A stretch of DNA of 64,000 bases from Vibrio sinus (GTDB lineage: Bacteria; Pseudomonadota; Gammaproteobacteria; Enterobacterales; Vibrionaceae): positions 124,001 to 188,000 of the forward strand of contig NZ_JAMKMR010000001.1 in the NCBI RefSeq assembly GCF_023634645.1, written 5' to 3'. Below the pieces are notes generated by a model. That model was not told where the DNA came from. It saw only the letters and a list, made by a program, of their open reading frames with translations, and searched no databases. Each line of letters opens with the position of its first letter. The first letter of the stretch is position 1. The translations under genes and the position numbers were made by a program. Positions 1-8,478 of the stretch are shown here, piece by piece.

Positions 1-642
1 AGAGTCGAACGATGCATCTTGAAGTGATTTGAGTATATATTAGGTTGTGATAATAATGCTGTAGCCAGTTAAAAATACTGTGTATAAATCGTCAATTATT
101 TGTCAAATATACCCCTATATACAGCCCAAATACAACATGGCAATTTTTTATATTTCGTGTAACATTGCTTTATTCGAGCGTTTTTTGTGCGCTCAACACA
201 TTCTGATTTTATTATTTACTATACCGTTCTCTAAAACTGTGAAGTTCATCGATCAAACTTCGAACTAGATTTCATTCAAAACCGACTTAATGGTAACCCT
301 ATTAATTAAATATGGGTATATTAGCCACTAAAAACTTCTAAACTTAAGACATAAATTACTATCAATATATATTTATCTGATCATTCAATGATCACTTTTT
401 ACTTAAATATAATAATATTTGATCTAATTTTGATCAATTTTATAAATTAACAAATTCGTGTCAAATTAAACGGTTTTTATGGTCTTCTATGTTGTTGTTT
501 TAATTAAAATTTAATTTACTTTCTATATTTTCACATGCTAGACTCAGCCCGCAAATATTGGTCAGCGTCATGATTAAATTATTTAATGATCAGACGTCAG
601 TATTTGTAATAAATATAAAAAACAAATATGAGAGTTAATAAA
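1..642. other. AT-rich leader upstream of the pilus operon
   Basis: This stretch holds no convincing gene. Positions 14-37 resemble the right end of the TATACCC repeat element found complete at 17388 and 56707. The rest is very AT-rich. Two pairs of GATC sites lie at 379/390 and 421/432, each pair 11 bp apart and the pairs 42 bp apart, with further GATC at 251 and 588. The first pair sits in the palindrome TGATCATTCAATGATCA. A promoter for the pilin gene must lie here; I cannot place it with confidence. Confidence 0.6.
14..37. repeat. Solo or partial end of the TATACCC repeat element
   Basis: The bases match the right terminal inverted repeat of the 264-bp elements at 17388-17651 and 56707-56970 with a few differences. 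No left partner is seen in the window; the element may extend only into this end or be a decayed remnant. Confidence 0.5.
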
Positions 643-1185
643 ATGAAAAAATCTACTAAGCTTGCACTAGGCATTGCGGCGGTATTGCCATTTGCTTCAG
701 CAACTTCATTCGCAGCAACTGCTACTTCACTAGGTTCAACAACCAACACTGATTTAACAGTTAAAGCACACGTTGTTGCTAGCTGTCACCTAGACACTCC
801 AACTGCTCTAGATTTCGGCGCAATCAATGCTGATACCAAGAACTCAGTAGACGGTCAAACTACTATCAGTGTAAACAACTGCTACACAGTTAATAACCAA
901 AACCCTTCTCTATACATCGCTACTGGCGCAGGTTCAACTAACACGTACCAAATGACAGACAGCGCGGGCAACGTTATTAACTACGGCCTATTCTCTGATG
1001 CTAGCCACACTGCTTCAAAAGAGCTAACACCATACAATGCATCTGATGCAACTGGTAAAGTTATTCCAATCAGCAACGGCGTAGGTTCTGCTACTATCTA
1101 CGGTCAAATCCCAGCGGGTCAAGACTTCAGCGGATTTGCTGGTCAGTCATTCAGCCAAACTGTTCACGTACAGGTTGAATTCTAA
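643..1185 (+). CDS. Major pilin subunit, spore coat U (SCPU) domain
   Basis: Likely major subunit of a chaperone-usher pilus of the archaic Csu/sigma type, exported to the periplasm and assembled through the usher encoded at 2513. The predicted 180-residue protein starts MKKSTKLALG, has a signal peptide ending near SFAA, then an SCPU domain with cysteines in VVASCHLD and NNCYT and the C-terminal alternating hydrophobic strand HVQVEF typical of donor-strand pilins. An earlier ATG at 628 is in frame, but AGAG at 631-634 sits at good ribosome-binding distance from 643. It is first in an operon with a chaperone, a second SCPU protein and an usher. Codon use is more regular than in the downstream genes, as for a highly expressed subunit. 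Confidence 0.85.
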   Translation: MKKSTKLALGIAAVLPFASATSFAATATSLGSTTNTDLTVKAHVVASCHLDTPTALDFGAINADTKNSVDGQTTISVNNCYTVNNQNPSLYIATGAGSTNTYQMTDSAGNVINYGLFSDASHTASKELTPYNASDATGKVIPISNGVGSATIYGQIPAGQDFSGFAGQSFSQTVHVQVEF

Positions 1186-1207
1186 TCTCGATTAGACTGA
1201 CGCCTTT

Positions 1208-1229
1208 TTACTTAAGATTATTTAAGTAA
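1208..1229 (+). terminator. Weak hairpin after the pilin gene
   Basis: TTACTTAA and TTAAGTAA form an 8-bp stem around GATTAT in the 97-bp gap after the pilin gene. It lacks a U tract, so it may be a processing or stability hairpin that favours pilin over the assembly genes. This is inference. Confidence 0.35.
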
Positions 1230-1282
1230 TATTAGGAACAACCCAATAAACTTAATAACTAGCGCCACTGCGGATTTAGGAT

Positions 1283-1993
1283 ATGTATACTAAGCCATTT
1301 AAAATAATTTCGTTTCTGTTTTCAATGTCTTTAATAGGACTACCCTTTTCCGCCAGTGCGCTAGAATTAGCGCCCACTTCATTAGAGTTTAATAACAGTA
1401 CACCACTTAAAACTGTTCAGCTAATGAACGATACGGATAAAACCGTGACAATTCAAGCCAAAGCTTATGTATGGACGCTGGATAAAAATAAACAGATCTT
1501 AGTCCCGACGACGGATCTATTTCCTTCTCCTACGATATTTAAAATAGCGCCAAGTAAAGAGCAAACTATACGAATTGGTCTATTTGTTAAAAATACTGGC
1601 AACAAAGTTAAGACCTATCGTATCGATTTAAAAGAGCTGCCTACAAAAGACGATGAATCTCAGCATAAAAAGGTCAGCGATATTAAGATTCTTTACAATA
1701 TTACATTCCCAGTTTTTTCTTACCCTGATACAAAAGTGGATAACGCTTGGCATTGGAATAAAGCCAAAGATTCTGTTCAGTTCACTAATACAGGTGGATA
1801 TGTGCTCAGCCTTAGACAACTAAAATTTATTAACGCAAAAGGTAAGAGTCACAGTGAAACGCCCGTTCGGTACATACTTCCGAACCAAACGGTGAGCTTT
1901 CCAGTCGCAAAAGATTCGAACGTGACCGCGGTTGAACAGACGTTAAGCAACCTAATTACAACCAATAAAAGTAAAGTCACTTTGTATAAATAG
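1283..1993 (+). CDS. Periplasmic pilus assembly chaperone (PapD-like)
   Basis: A 236-residue PapD-family chaperone that would bind pilin subunits in the periplasm and hand them to the usher. It has a signal peptide ending near SASA and two Ig-like domains. The first contains the subunit-binding strand region (KEQTIRIGLFVKN) and KTYRIDLKELP, the second begins near 145. It lies between the two SCPU proteins and ends 2 bp before the next candidate start, so translation is probably coupled. The family is clear; the exact pilus class follows from the SCPU partners. Confidence 0.85.
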   Translation: MYTKPFKIISFLFSMSLIGLPFSASALELAPTSLEFNNSTPLKTVQLMNDTDKTVTIQAKAYVWTLDKNKQILVPTTDLFPSPTIFKIAPSKEQTIRIGLFVKNTGNKVKTYRIDLKELPTKDDESQHKKVSDIKILYNITFPVFSYPDTKVDNAWHWNKAKDSVQFTNTGGYVLSLRQLKFINAKGKSHSETPVRYILPNQTVSFPVAKDSNVTAVEQTLSNLITTNKSKVTLYK

Positions 1994-1998
1994 ATGTG

Positions 1999-2508
1999 AT
2001 GAACATGTCGAAATTTCGCTCAATGTTACTCTTTTTCACGGCGGTACTATTGTTACCGCCGGGACTACATGCAGAAACTCTCGATTACGCTCCCCTCAAA
2101 CTCTCTTGCCATGTTCAGATGAACGAACTCAATTTTGGCAATATCTACCGACCGGAAAAAGTAACCCGCGCAACCGCATTCAGAATTGTGTGCGCCGGTG
2201 AGCACCTAAGGGATGGTGTCATACATTATAAAATGTGGATTCCGACAAGAGGTAATGAGTCTATCTATCACCGTAGGCTGGGACGCGGGATGAATTTTGG
2301 TTTATATGCCGATCCGTATCATAGTGAAATCATCGGAGACCGACCATTTTCTGAAAATGACATAACGGGTCGGTTAGTGGTGAGAAATCATTACGGCTCT
2401 ACAGGTTGGATACAAATATACGGGCTTCTTCACGTACGTAAATTTGGCCGGGTGAGCATTCCAACTAAACGTTTACGAGCAAACTTCAGGTTTCACTACG
2501 TAAATTAG
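1999..2508 (+). CDS. Second spore coat U-domain protein, minor pilin or tip
   Basis: A 169-residue secreted SCPU-domain protein. The signal peptide ends near LHAE; the mature part has the conserved cysteine pair (LSCHVQ and IVCAGE), a central FGLYADP motif and a terminal hydrophobic strand. GTG at 1996, ATG at 1999 and ATG at 2005 are all possible starts. It is more basic and more divergent than the first pilin, so a minor or tip role is likely. Typical Csu operons have three small SCPU subunits and a two-domain tip adhesin, CsuE; here this is the only extra subunit. Confidence 0.75.
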   Translation: MNMSKFRSMLLFFTAVLLLPPGLHAETLDYAPLKLSCHVQMNELNFGNIYRPEKVTRATAFRIVCAGEHLRDGVIHYKMWIPTRGNESIYHRRLGRGMNFGLYADPYHSEIIGDRPFSENDITGRLVVRNHYGSTGWIQIYGLLHVRKFGRVSIPTKRLRANFRFHYVN

Positions 2509-2512
2509 TATC

Positions 2513-4927
2513 ATGTTCACAGCCAAGGCCACATCCCGACATTGCCTCTTAAAGCAAGGTGTGTTGCTGTTTGCATTAACAGCAACCACTAGCGCGTTTG
2601 CCGATCAAACCACAATTCCTGCTATTTGTTTCCAGAATCAAGCCGACCCCATCATCTCAGCGGTCTATCTAAATGGAGAGGCTGGACAACTTTGGCCAGT
2701 CTGTCAGCAAGGCAATCAATTCTGGATACCAAAAAATTTCTTTACCGAACACGCCATCAAAAACTTTAAAGATTTGCAGACAACCACAAAATCAGGCGTC
2801 GATTTTGTTGTGATGAGCTCAAACTCCCGTGAGTTGCAATGGGACGATCAAACACAGGCGATAAAGCTGTTTTTACCAAGCTGGCGATTTCAACATACCC
2901 GCCTAAACCTCAAGTATGGGAGTGACAATGCGTCATCGATAGAGCCTAGCTCTGCTAACGGCGTATTTTTAAACTACAACTTAATAAGCTCTCTGATCAA
3001 CCCTTCAAATTCGTATTCCACATCGGCTACGGGAGAAATTGGTGTTTTCACCAAAGATTCGGGTTATTTTAGTCAAACTGGGACCTATTCTCCTGACATA
3101 GCGAACAGTGAAGAACCGTCAGATGATCAAACCCCGCAATGGCTACGCTTGGACACTAACTGGAGAAGAGATTATCTTGACGACCTCACCACCTTGGAGA
3201 TTGGCGACAGCACAACAACAGCAGCCCACTGGGGAGGAAGTGTTAACTTTGCAGGTATTAGTTACTACAAAAATTATTCGCTAAAACCTCAGCTGGATAT
3301 CCGCTCATTACCCTTAATTACCGGACAAACGGATTTACCGCAAAACGTAAAACTCGATGTTAATGGGGTGCCAGTGGGTAACTATCAAGTTAACCCTGGT
3401 AGTTATCAATTTTATAATATACCTGTCTCAGATGGCTCTGGTACCATTACGGTGCAATCGACCAATAAAGATGGCAAAGTCACGACCTACAAAATCCCTT
3501 ATTTCGCCAGCATAAACATACTAAGACCAGGCTTGTCTAGCTACGGATACCAGTTTGGTTCGCTGCGAGAAAATTACGGTATCGAAAGTTTCGACTATGG
3601 AAAGCTGTTCGGTGCAATAAACTATACCCATGGTGTTACACCTATATGGACTTATCAAGTTCACTCCAGCGTTCTCGCACAACAACAAACATTTGGCACC
3701 TCTCAATTCATTAAAGTTGGTGAAAACAGTGCCGTCACCACCGACGCAGCCATCAGTCAAAGAAATTCAACCATCGGAGGATTAGGCGCACTTGGCTATC
3801 AATTCCAATATCATGATGCATCGTTCACTGCTAACTATCAGATCACTAGCAAACACTTTACTCAGCTAGCCACAGCTGACACGGACTTTGATGATTTAGG
3901 GCAAGGCTATCAAGCGAGTGCAGGAATCAATATCCCTTTAACCAATTGGAGCACGTTCTCTGCAAGCGCCCTGTATGACCACTCTAGTGTCGAGACGATT
4001 CCTTCTTCGCACGTCTATACCGCGCAATTGTCTGCGAATGTCACACAGAATCTAAGTATTACAAGCAACTATCAAGCAAATTTCAGTGACGATCACCAAT
4101 GGAGTATTGGACTCAATATCAACTATTTGTTTGGTACAGATAGTGAGGTCAGCACGTCGGTCGAGCAAGATCAAGATACGACCAATCAGTTCTTGTCCTT
4201 TATGACCAGCAACCAATTCTCTGATGGCAAGAGCCTGACGTCCAACATTAGTGTCAGCCACGATGTTAGCGAGTCCAGTAACCAGCTTTATGGTTCACTA
4301 TTTTTAAGCGGGACTCAAACTGGTAACTACAGTGCCAATGTTTATCAGTATGGATCGCAAAGCCAAGTTTCATTGATGGCCAATGGTGGAATGCTCTGGA
4401 TGGATAACCACTTCTTGCTCACGCCACCTATCTATTCAAGTTTTGCGCTAGTCGATACCTCGGGCTACTCAGGAATTGGGGTGAAACAAAATGGAGCGGT
4501 CATTGGCAAAACAAACTCAGACGGCTTGTTTGTTGTCCCTAACCTGGCCTCTTACATTCCCAATGACATCAGCCTATCGCAAGATATCCCTTTGGATTTA
4601 AAGGAGCTATCTGTAAATCAAGATGTCATGCCAACATACCGATCAGGCATAGATGTACACTTTGATGTTGAAAGAATCCATCAAATTCTCGTCAACGTTA
4701 AAAACGCGAAAGGCGATCCGCTTCCTGTCGGCACCTTAGTTTCTGTACAAAGTGGCTCAGAGACGCAACAACAAATCATCGGAGATGATGGGTTGTTATA
4801 TCTATCAAGTGGAAGCCTTAATTTTCATGGAAAAGTCCTTGATGGGGATTTCCAAGGCAGCCACTTTGATATTCACTTAAAGCCGAGTAAAAGTGTTATT
4901 GTGAGAGCGAGCACCGTATATACGTAG
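2513..4927 (+). CDS. Outer membrane usher of chaperone-usher pilus
   Basis: An 804-residue FimD/PapC-type usher that forms the outer membrane channel for pilin secretion and assembly. A signal peptide ends at AFAD. The N-terminal periplasmic domain (about 30-130) is followed by a long beta-barrel with many short alternating strands, a plug region with the VNGVPVGNYQVNPGSYQFYNIPV stretch characteristic of ushers (about 280-305), and C-terminal domains (about 670-800). It starts 4 bp after the upstream gene and is last in the operon. Length is in the normal usher range. No adhesin gene follows; the next gene is on the other strand. Confidence 0.88.
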   Translation: MFTAKATSRHCLLKQGVLLFALTATTSAFADQTTIPAICFQNQADPIISAVYLNGEAGQLWPVCQQGNQFWIPKNFFTEHAIKNFKDLQTTTKSGVDFVVMSSNSRELQWDDQTQAIKLFLPSWRFQHTRLNLKYGSDNASSIEPSSANGVFLNYNLISSLINPSNSYSTSATGEIGVFTKDSGYFSQTGTYSPDIANSEEPSDDQTPQWLRLDTNWRRDYLDDLTTLEIGDSTTTAAHWGGSVNFAGISYYKNYSLKPQLDIRSLPLITGQTDLPQNVKLDVNGVPVGNYQVNPGSYQFYNIPVSDGSGTITVQSTNKDGKVTTYKIPYFASINILRPGLSSYGYQFGSLRENYGIESFDYGKLFGAINYTHGVTPIWTYQVHSSVLAQQQTFGTSQFIKVGENSAVTTDAAISQRNSTIGGLGALGYQFQYHDASFTANYQITSKHFTQLATADTDFDDLGQGYQASAGINIPLTNWSTFSASALYDHSSVETIPSSHVYTAQLSANVTQNLSITSNYQANFSDDHQWSIGLNINYLFGTDSEVSTSVEQDQDTTNQFLSFMTSNQFSDGKSLTSNISVSHDVSESSNQLYGSLFLSGTQTGNYSANVYQYGSQSQVSLMANGGMLWMDNHFLLTPPIYSSFALVDTSGYSGIGVKQNGAVIGKTNSDGLFVVPNLASYIPNDISLSQDIPLDLKELSVNQDVMPTYRSGIDVHFDVERIHQILVNVKNAKGDPLPVGTLVSVQSGSETQQQIIGDDGLLYLSSGSLNFHGKVLDGDFQGSHFDIHLKPSKSVIVRASTVYT

Positions 4928-4937
4928 CTCGGTCAAG

Positions 4938-5849
4938 TTACGTCAACAATACAGAGTTCGAAACAAGTCCTGACACCGCTAGCTGACTGCGTACAAACGG
5001 TGTCATAAAGTCAAAGAATGCGTTTACTCTAGCGCTTCTTCTCATATCAGGATGAGCGAGCAACCATAGGTCGCTGTCAAACTCATTCATTTTGTCATGT
5101 ACACGTTGTAATTTGTCGCAATGTTCACCTAAATAGCAAGGTAATGCCGTCACTCCCAGCCCAGCGACCGCTAGCTCATACACCCCCATTAGCGAACTGG
5201 CGATCGTTCGGCTTGCATCTTGGTGCTTTAGCTTTATGGTCATTTTACTCATTGCTGATCGGCTGAGTTCATCGACAAGAGATACCCATCGATATTTATC
5301 AGGAGTTAAATTCCGCATCTCCTTGACATAGCCCTTACTGGCGTACGTCGCATAAGATAATGTCGCTAAGTTTCGCCCTACCCAATGCTCTGGGGGCATA
5401 AGCGTGGGCCTCAACGCGACATCGGCTTCTTTCTGCACTAAATCTAGTCGTCGTGAGCCTGTTAGTACGCGCAATTCAACACTCGGGTACTCTTCTTGGA
5501 AGGCAGAAAAAGCTTTGGAAAAGATATACAACAGAGAGTCCGTTGTTGTGACAACCAGTGTACCTTCTAGCCTTGAATCTTGACCACTCAGCTCACGCTG
5601 AATTCGATCAACACCTTCTCGAAGTGCAAGCGCTTGACGGAAAAACATCTCCCCTTCAGGCGTCATCATATAACCCGAACTTAAGCGCTCGAATAAGGTA
5701 ATACCCAATTTGGTTTCAACGCCTTCAATACGCCGGAAAACGGTTGAATGGTTTACCCCAAGCGTTTTGGCCGCGCCAGAAAGCGTACCTGCCTCACACA
5801 CAGCAAGTACAAATGGAATATCATTCCAATCCATACCCTGAGCTTTCAT
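4938..5849 (-). CDS. LysR-family transcriptional regulator
   Basis: A 303-residue LysR regulator. The winged helix-turn-helix spans about 8-65 (FVLAVCEAGTLSGAAKTLGV), followed by a linker helix and an effector-binding domain from about 95. The sequence around the HTH (NHSTVFRRIEGVE) places it in the group that often acts on a neighbouring gene. It is divergent from the APC permease at 6280 across 430 bp, making that gene the first candidate target. The effector is unknown. Confidence 0.85.
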   Translation of the reverse strand: MKAQGMDWNDIPFVLAVCEAGTLSGAAKTLGVNHSTVFRRIEGVETKLGITLFERLSSGYMMTPEGEMFFRQALALREGVDRIQRELSGQDSRLEGTLVVTTTDSLLYIFSKAFSAFQEEYPSVELRVLTGSRRLDLVQKEADVALRPTLMPPEHWVGRNLATLSYATYASKGYVKEMRNLTPDKYRWVSLVDELSRSAMSKMTIKLKHQDASRTIASSLMGVYELAVAGLGVTALPCYLGEHCDKLQRVHDKMNEFDSDLWLLAHPDMRRSARVNAFFDFMTPFVRSQLAVSGLVSNSVLLT

Positions 5850-6279
5850 GTGTCAGCCTCTGGAAAGTGAGTCATTGGCAGCTTTTGAGACATGCATGAT
5901 ACCTATATCTAGACGTGCAGAAACCGCCATACGTGCACGAATGGTTACTGAAAAAAGGCAAACTTATCTAGATCTGGTATAGGCGGATCACCACAATCAA
6001 GATTGTCTTTCAATTCATATAAACAACCTTGTTTTCGGTGTATCCATGATTTAGAGCTGGGAGTTGAACCCAGAAGCTATGGTTTATCACTCATTGATTA
6101 AAGGAAATTAATCACACTGATGATAATAGAGTAATTAAACTCAGCGTGAAGGTACATCCCACTTTTTTGCACAGCGTTATTGCACAAAAGCACAAGCGTT
6201 TTTGCGTGATAACCGTTACATTGAAAGGAATTGTATATGCCCAGGTTAGTTTGATTGAACGACGTAGAGAGGAAGCGGG
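5850..6279. other. Intergenic region between LysR gene and permease
   Basis: No gene is seen. The region should hold divergent promoters. A hairpin at 6057-6073 with CTGGG/CCCAG arms and a loop reading TTCAACT on the minus strand looks like an isolated tRNA T-arm but has no other tRNA parts. The stretch 6165-6215 repeats the words GCAC and GCG several times without clear operator symmetry. Confidence 0.5.
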
Positions 6280-7671
6280 ATGCAGTCTAAACGATTAAAA
6301 AAATCATTAAGCCTTTGGATGATCATTTCTTTTGGCGCATCCGGCATCATAGGTACCAGTTGGGTATACACAACAAGCAGTTTCTTCGCTAAATATGGAG
6401 CGGGAGGTGTCATTTTCGGTTTTGTCGTGGCAGGTCTTCTTGCTACCTGTATCGCTTTGGCTTATTCCGAACTCACACAACGTTTTCCTAGGGCGGGCGG
6501 CGAAACTGTCTTTGCCCATGTTGCATTTGGTAAAAAGTGGTCGTTCGTTGTTGGATGGCTCTTAGTCGGTGCTTACGTCAGTTCCCTCGCTTTCTATGTA
6601 ACAGCAAGCGGTATGTTGCTCTCGCTCTTTTTTCCGGTGTTGAACACATTCCCACTTTACACTCTCGCTGGTACCACCATACATTTACCCGTCCTTCTCA
6701 TCGGTGTCGTCCTTACTCTGTTTATATTCTGCTTTTCTGCGATAGGAATTGAACTCGCTGGATGGCTTCAGATGATCCTATTTGGATTCATGCTGATTAT
6801 TGGCCTCTGCCTCGTGATGGTTGGGTTCAGCTCCGGTAATATTGACAACTTCTGGCCAGCTTTCACTCCAAACAGTAACGCCATCGTCAGCACCTTGCAC
6901 TTTGTACTGCCAGCAATGACGCTACTGACTGGATTCAGCATCGTCTCTGTACTTGCAGAAGACGCCAATCTAAAGCCAAAAAGCATTTCCATCGCGCTGC
7001 TTATGACCGTTTTCATCGCTACTGCCTTTTATTTTCTTGTGCTGCTCGCCAGCGCGTGGCTAATTCCATGGAAAGTCACCGCAACAATGCATTATGGCGT
7101 GATCGACGCATTTCGGCTTGCAGGCTTTCCTGATCTTGCTTGGGGGGCCTACGCCATTGCTGCACTTGGCCTTGTAACGAGTTTTCTTGCGTTATTTTCG
7201 GCAACGTCAAGGGTCATATTGTCCATGGGACGAACAGGTATACTGCCTCCTATTTTCGCTAGGCTTAATAGGAACGATAAGCCGATCAACGCACTACTCT
7301 TTACCTTGGGACTCACTTTAGGCTTGGGACTGTTAGGCAAGGGGGCACTACTGTGGTTTTTAGATACAGGCGGTGTTTACATTGGGTTGGCATGGGTAAT
7401 TGCAGTATTGAGTTTGTATCGAATCCGTCGTATCTATCCGCAAACTATGACCCCGTTTCAAACTAGAACGCGTTGGCTTCCCGCCATCGGAGGCTTCATA
7501 GCACTTGCGACCATCGCTATGATAGCCATCCCCGGTACGTCGTTGTCTCTGGTTTGGCCCAATGAGTATATCATTCTCGGCGTGTGGGCACTGCTGGGCT
7601 TTACTCTCTACCGTTTTGTGCCATCGGAAGCGCCCGGCGAACACACCTCTTCGCAATATGAAATGCAATAA
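6280..7671 (+). CDS. APC-superfamily amino acid permease
   Basis: A 463-residue inner membrane transporter with about 12 hydrophobic segments. The N-terminus has the APC signature SFGASGIIGTSWVY for substrate binding in helix 1, and YSELTQRFPRAGGE in the helix 2-3 region. The long TM8-10 region has SRVILSMGRTGILPPIFARLN, typical of the family. AGAGAGGAAG just upstream of ATG is a good ribosome-binding site. The divergent LysR gene probably controls it. The substrate cannot be read from the sequence; an amino acid or amine is expected. Confidence 0.82.
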   Translation: MQSKRLKKSLSLWMIISFGASGIIGTSWVYTTSSFFAKYGAGGVIFGFVVAGLLATCIALAYSELTQRFPRAGGETVFAHVAFGKKWSFVVGWLLVGAYVSSLAFYVTASGMLLSLFFPVLNTFPLYTLAGTTIHLPVLLIGVVLTLFIFCFSAIGIELAGWLQMILFGFMLIIGLCLVMVGFSSGNIDNFWPAFTPNSNAIVSTLHFVLPAMTLLTGFSIVSVLAEDANLKPKSISIALLMTVFIATAFYFLVLLASAWLIPWKVTATMHYGVIDAFRLAGFPDLAWGAYAIAALGLVTSFLALFSATSRVILSMGRTGILPPIFARLNRNDKPINALLFTLGLTLGLGLLGKGALLWFLDTGGVYIGLAWVIAVLSLYRIRRIYPQTMTPFQTRTRWLPAIGGFIALATIAMIAIPGTSLSLVWPNEYIILGVWALLGFTLYRFVPSEAPGEHTSSQYEMQ

Positions 7672-7699
7672 AGAGGTGTATACCGGGCGAGATATACCT

Positions 7700-8143
7700 T
7701 TACTGGTTACCAGTAAGGTATGCCAACAACTCAACAACTTGCGCGGGCGACGTTGCCCAAGCCTGCGCAGATGCATCGACTTCTTTAAGGGCATGCACCA
7801 AAGATTCGTCATGTAATGTGATATACGGTTTCCCCAATGCGGCACAGAATCCAGCGTCAAACGCGGCATTCCACTGTTTGTATTTCTCCCCAAAACGTAT
7901 AATCGCTAAATCACATGATTTGATTGCGGTCTGAGTACGTATGGCGTTCACTTTAGCTGACTTGTGATCTCGCCAAAACGGGGCACTTTCTACACCTAAA
8001 GGATCACCCGCTGCATCACTGGACTCATGATCCGTATTAGCCGATGTAAATGACACTGCGAGATTATTTTCTTCGCAACCTTTGATGATTTGCTCACGCC
8101 AATCGGTATGGATTTCACCTGATAAATAGACTTCGAAATTCAT
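7700..8143 (-). CDS. ytoQ: YtoQ-family protein
   Basis: A 147-residue soluble protein of the YtoQ family, found in Bacillus and many proteobacteria, biochemical role not established. Conserved features are the opening MNFEVYLSGEIHTDWR, the acidic segment SSDAAGDPLG and DLAIIRFGEKYKQWNAAFDAG in the centre. The fold resembles nucleoside 2-deoxyribosyltransferase-like proteins; that is family knowledge and not proof of activity. An upstream ORF extension of 14 codons lacks family similarity, so ATG at 8143 is chosen. It converges on the permease gene. Confidence 0.8.
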   Translation of the reverse strand: MNFEVYLSGEIHTDWREQIIKGCEENNLAVSFTSANTDHESSDAAGDPLGVESAPFWRDHKSAKVNAIRTQTAIKSCDLAIIRFGEKYKQWNAAFDAGFCAALGKPYITLHDESLVHALKEVDASAQAWATSPAQVVELLAYLTGNQ

Positions 8144-8478
8144 AATCTGCTTTTTTGTTAATTGCAAAAAAATACAACTTAACATTTTGATTATGAATGG
8201 GCAATATGATGAACTATTCAGTTAGGAGTAATCTTTCCTATGACCAATCCGTAGTTTTATTGGTGCACTTTTCATCCAAATAGGAATAATATAGGAGATA
8301 GTGCATGTAATTGCACATAGTTTTTTATTCATTACTAATAAATCAAAATACTATCAAAGATATATTCTAACTGATATTGCATATATTCCAGAAAAAAATT
8401 GGGTTCATAGGTATGATTATTGAAATAAAAGAAAAATAAAAACCCAATATAAAATCAAAAAAATGAGATGAATAGAAT
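8144..8478. other. AT-rich intergenic region before the FYVE gene
   Basis: No gene is seen. The 335 bp are strongly AT-rich, particularly 8320-8478, and pass without a break in composition into the AT-rich FYVE-domain gene. They probably carry its promoter. The composition agrees with a horizontally acquired segment bounded by ytoQ and the SorC regulator. Confidence 0.45.

Noticed and set aside
80-268. 62-codon open frame in the AT-rich leader
   Set aside because: No ribosome site, no family features and composition of random AT-rich DNA.
6057-6073. tRNA T-arm-like hairpin
   Set aside because: Only the T-arm pattern is present; no acceptor, D or anticodon arm could be fitted on either strand.
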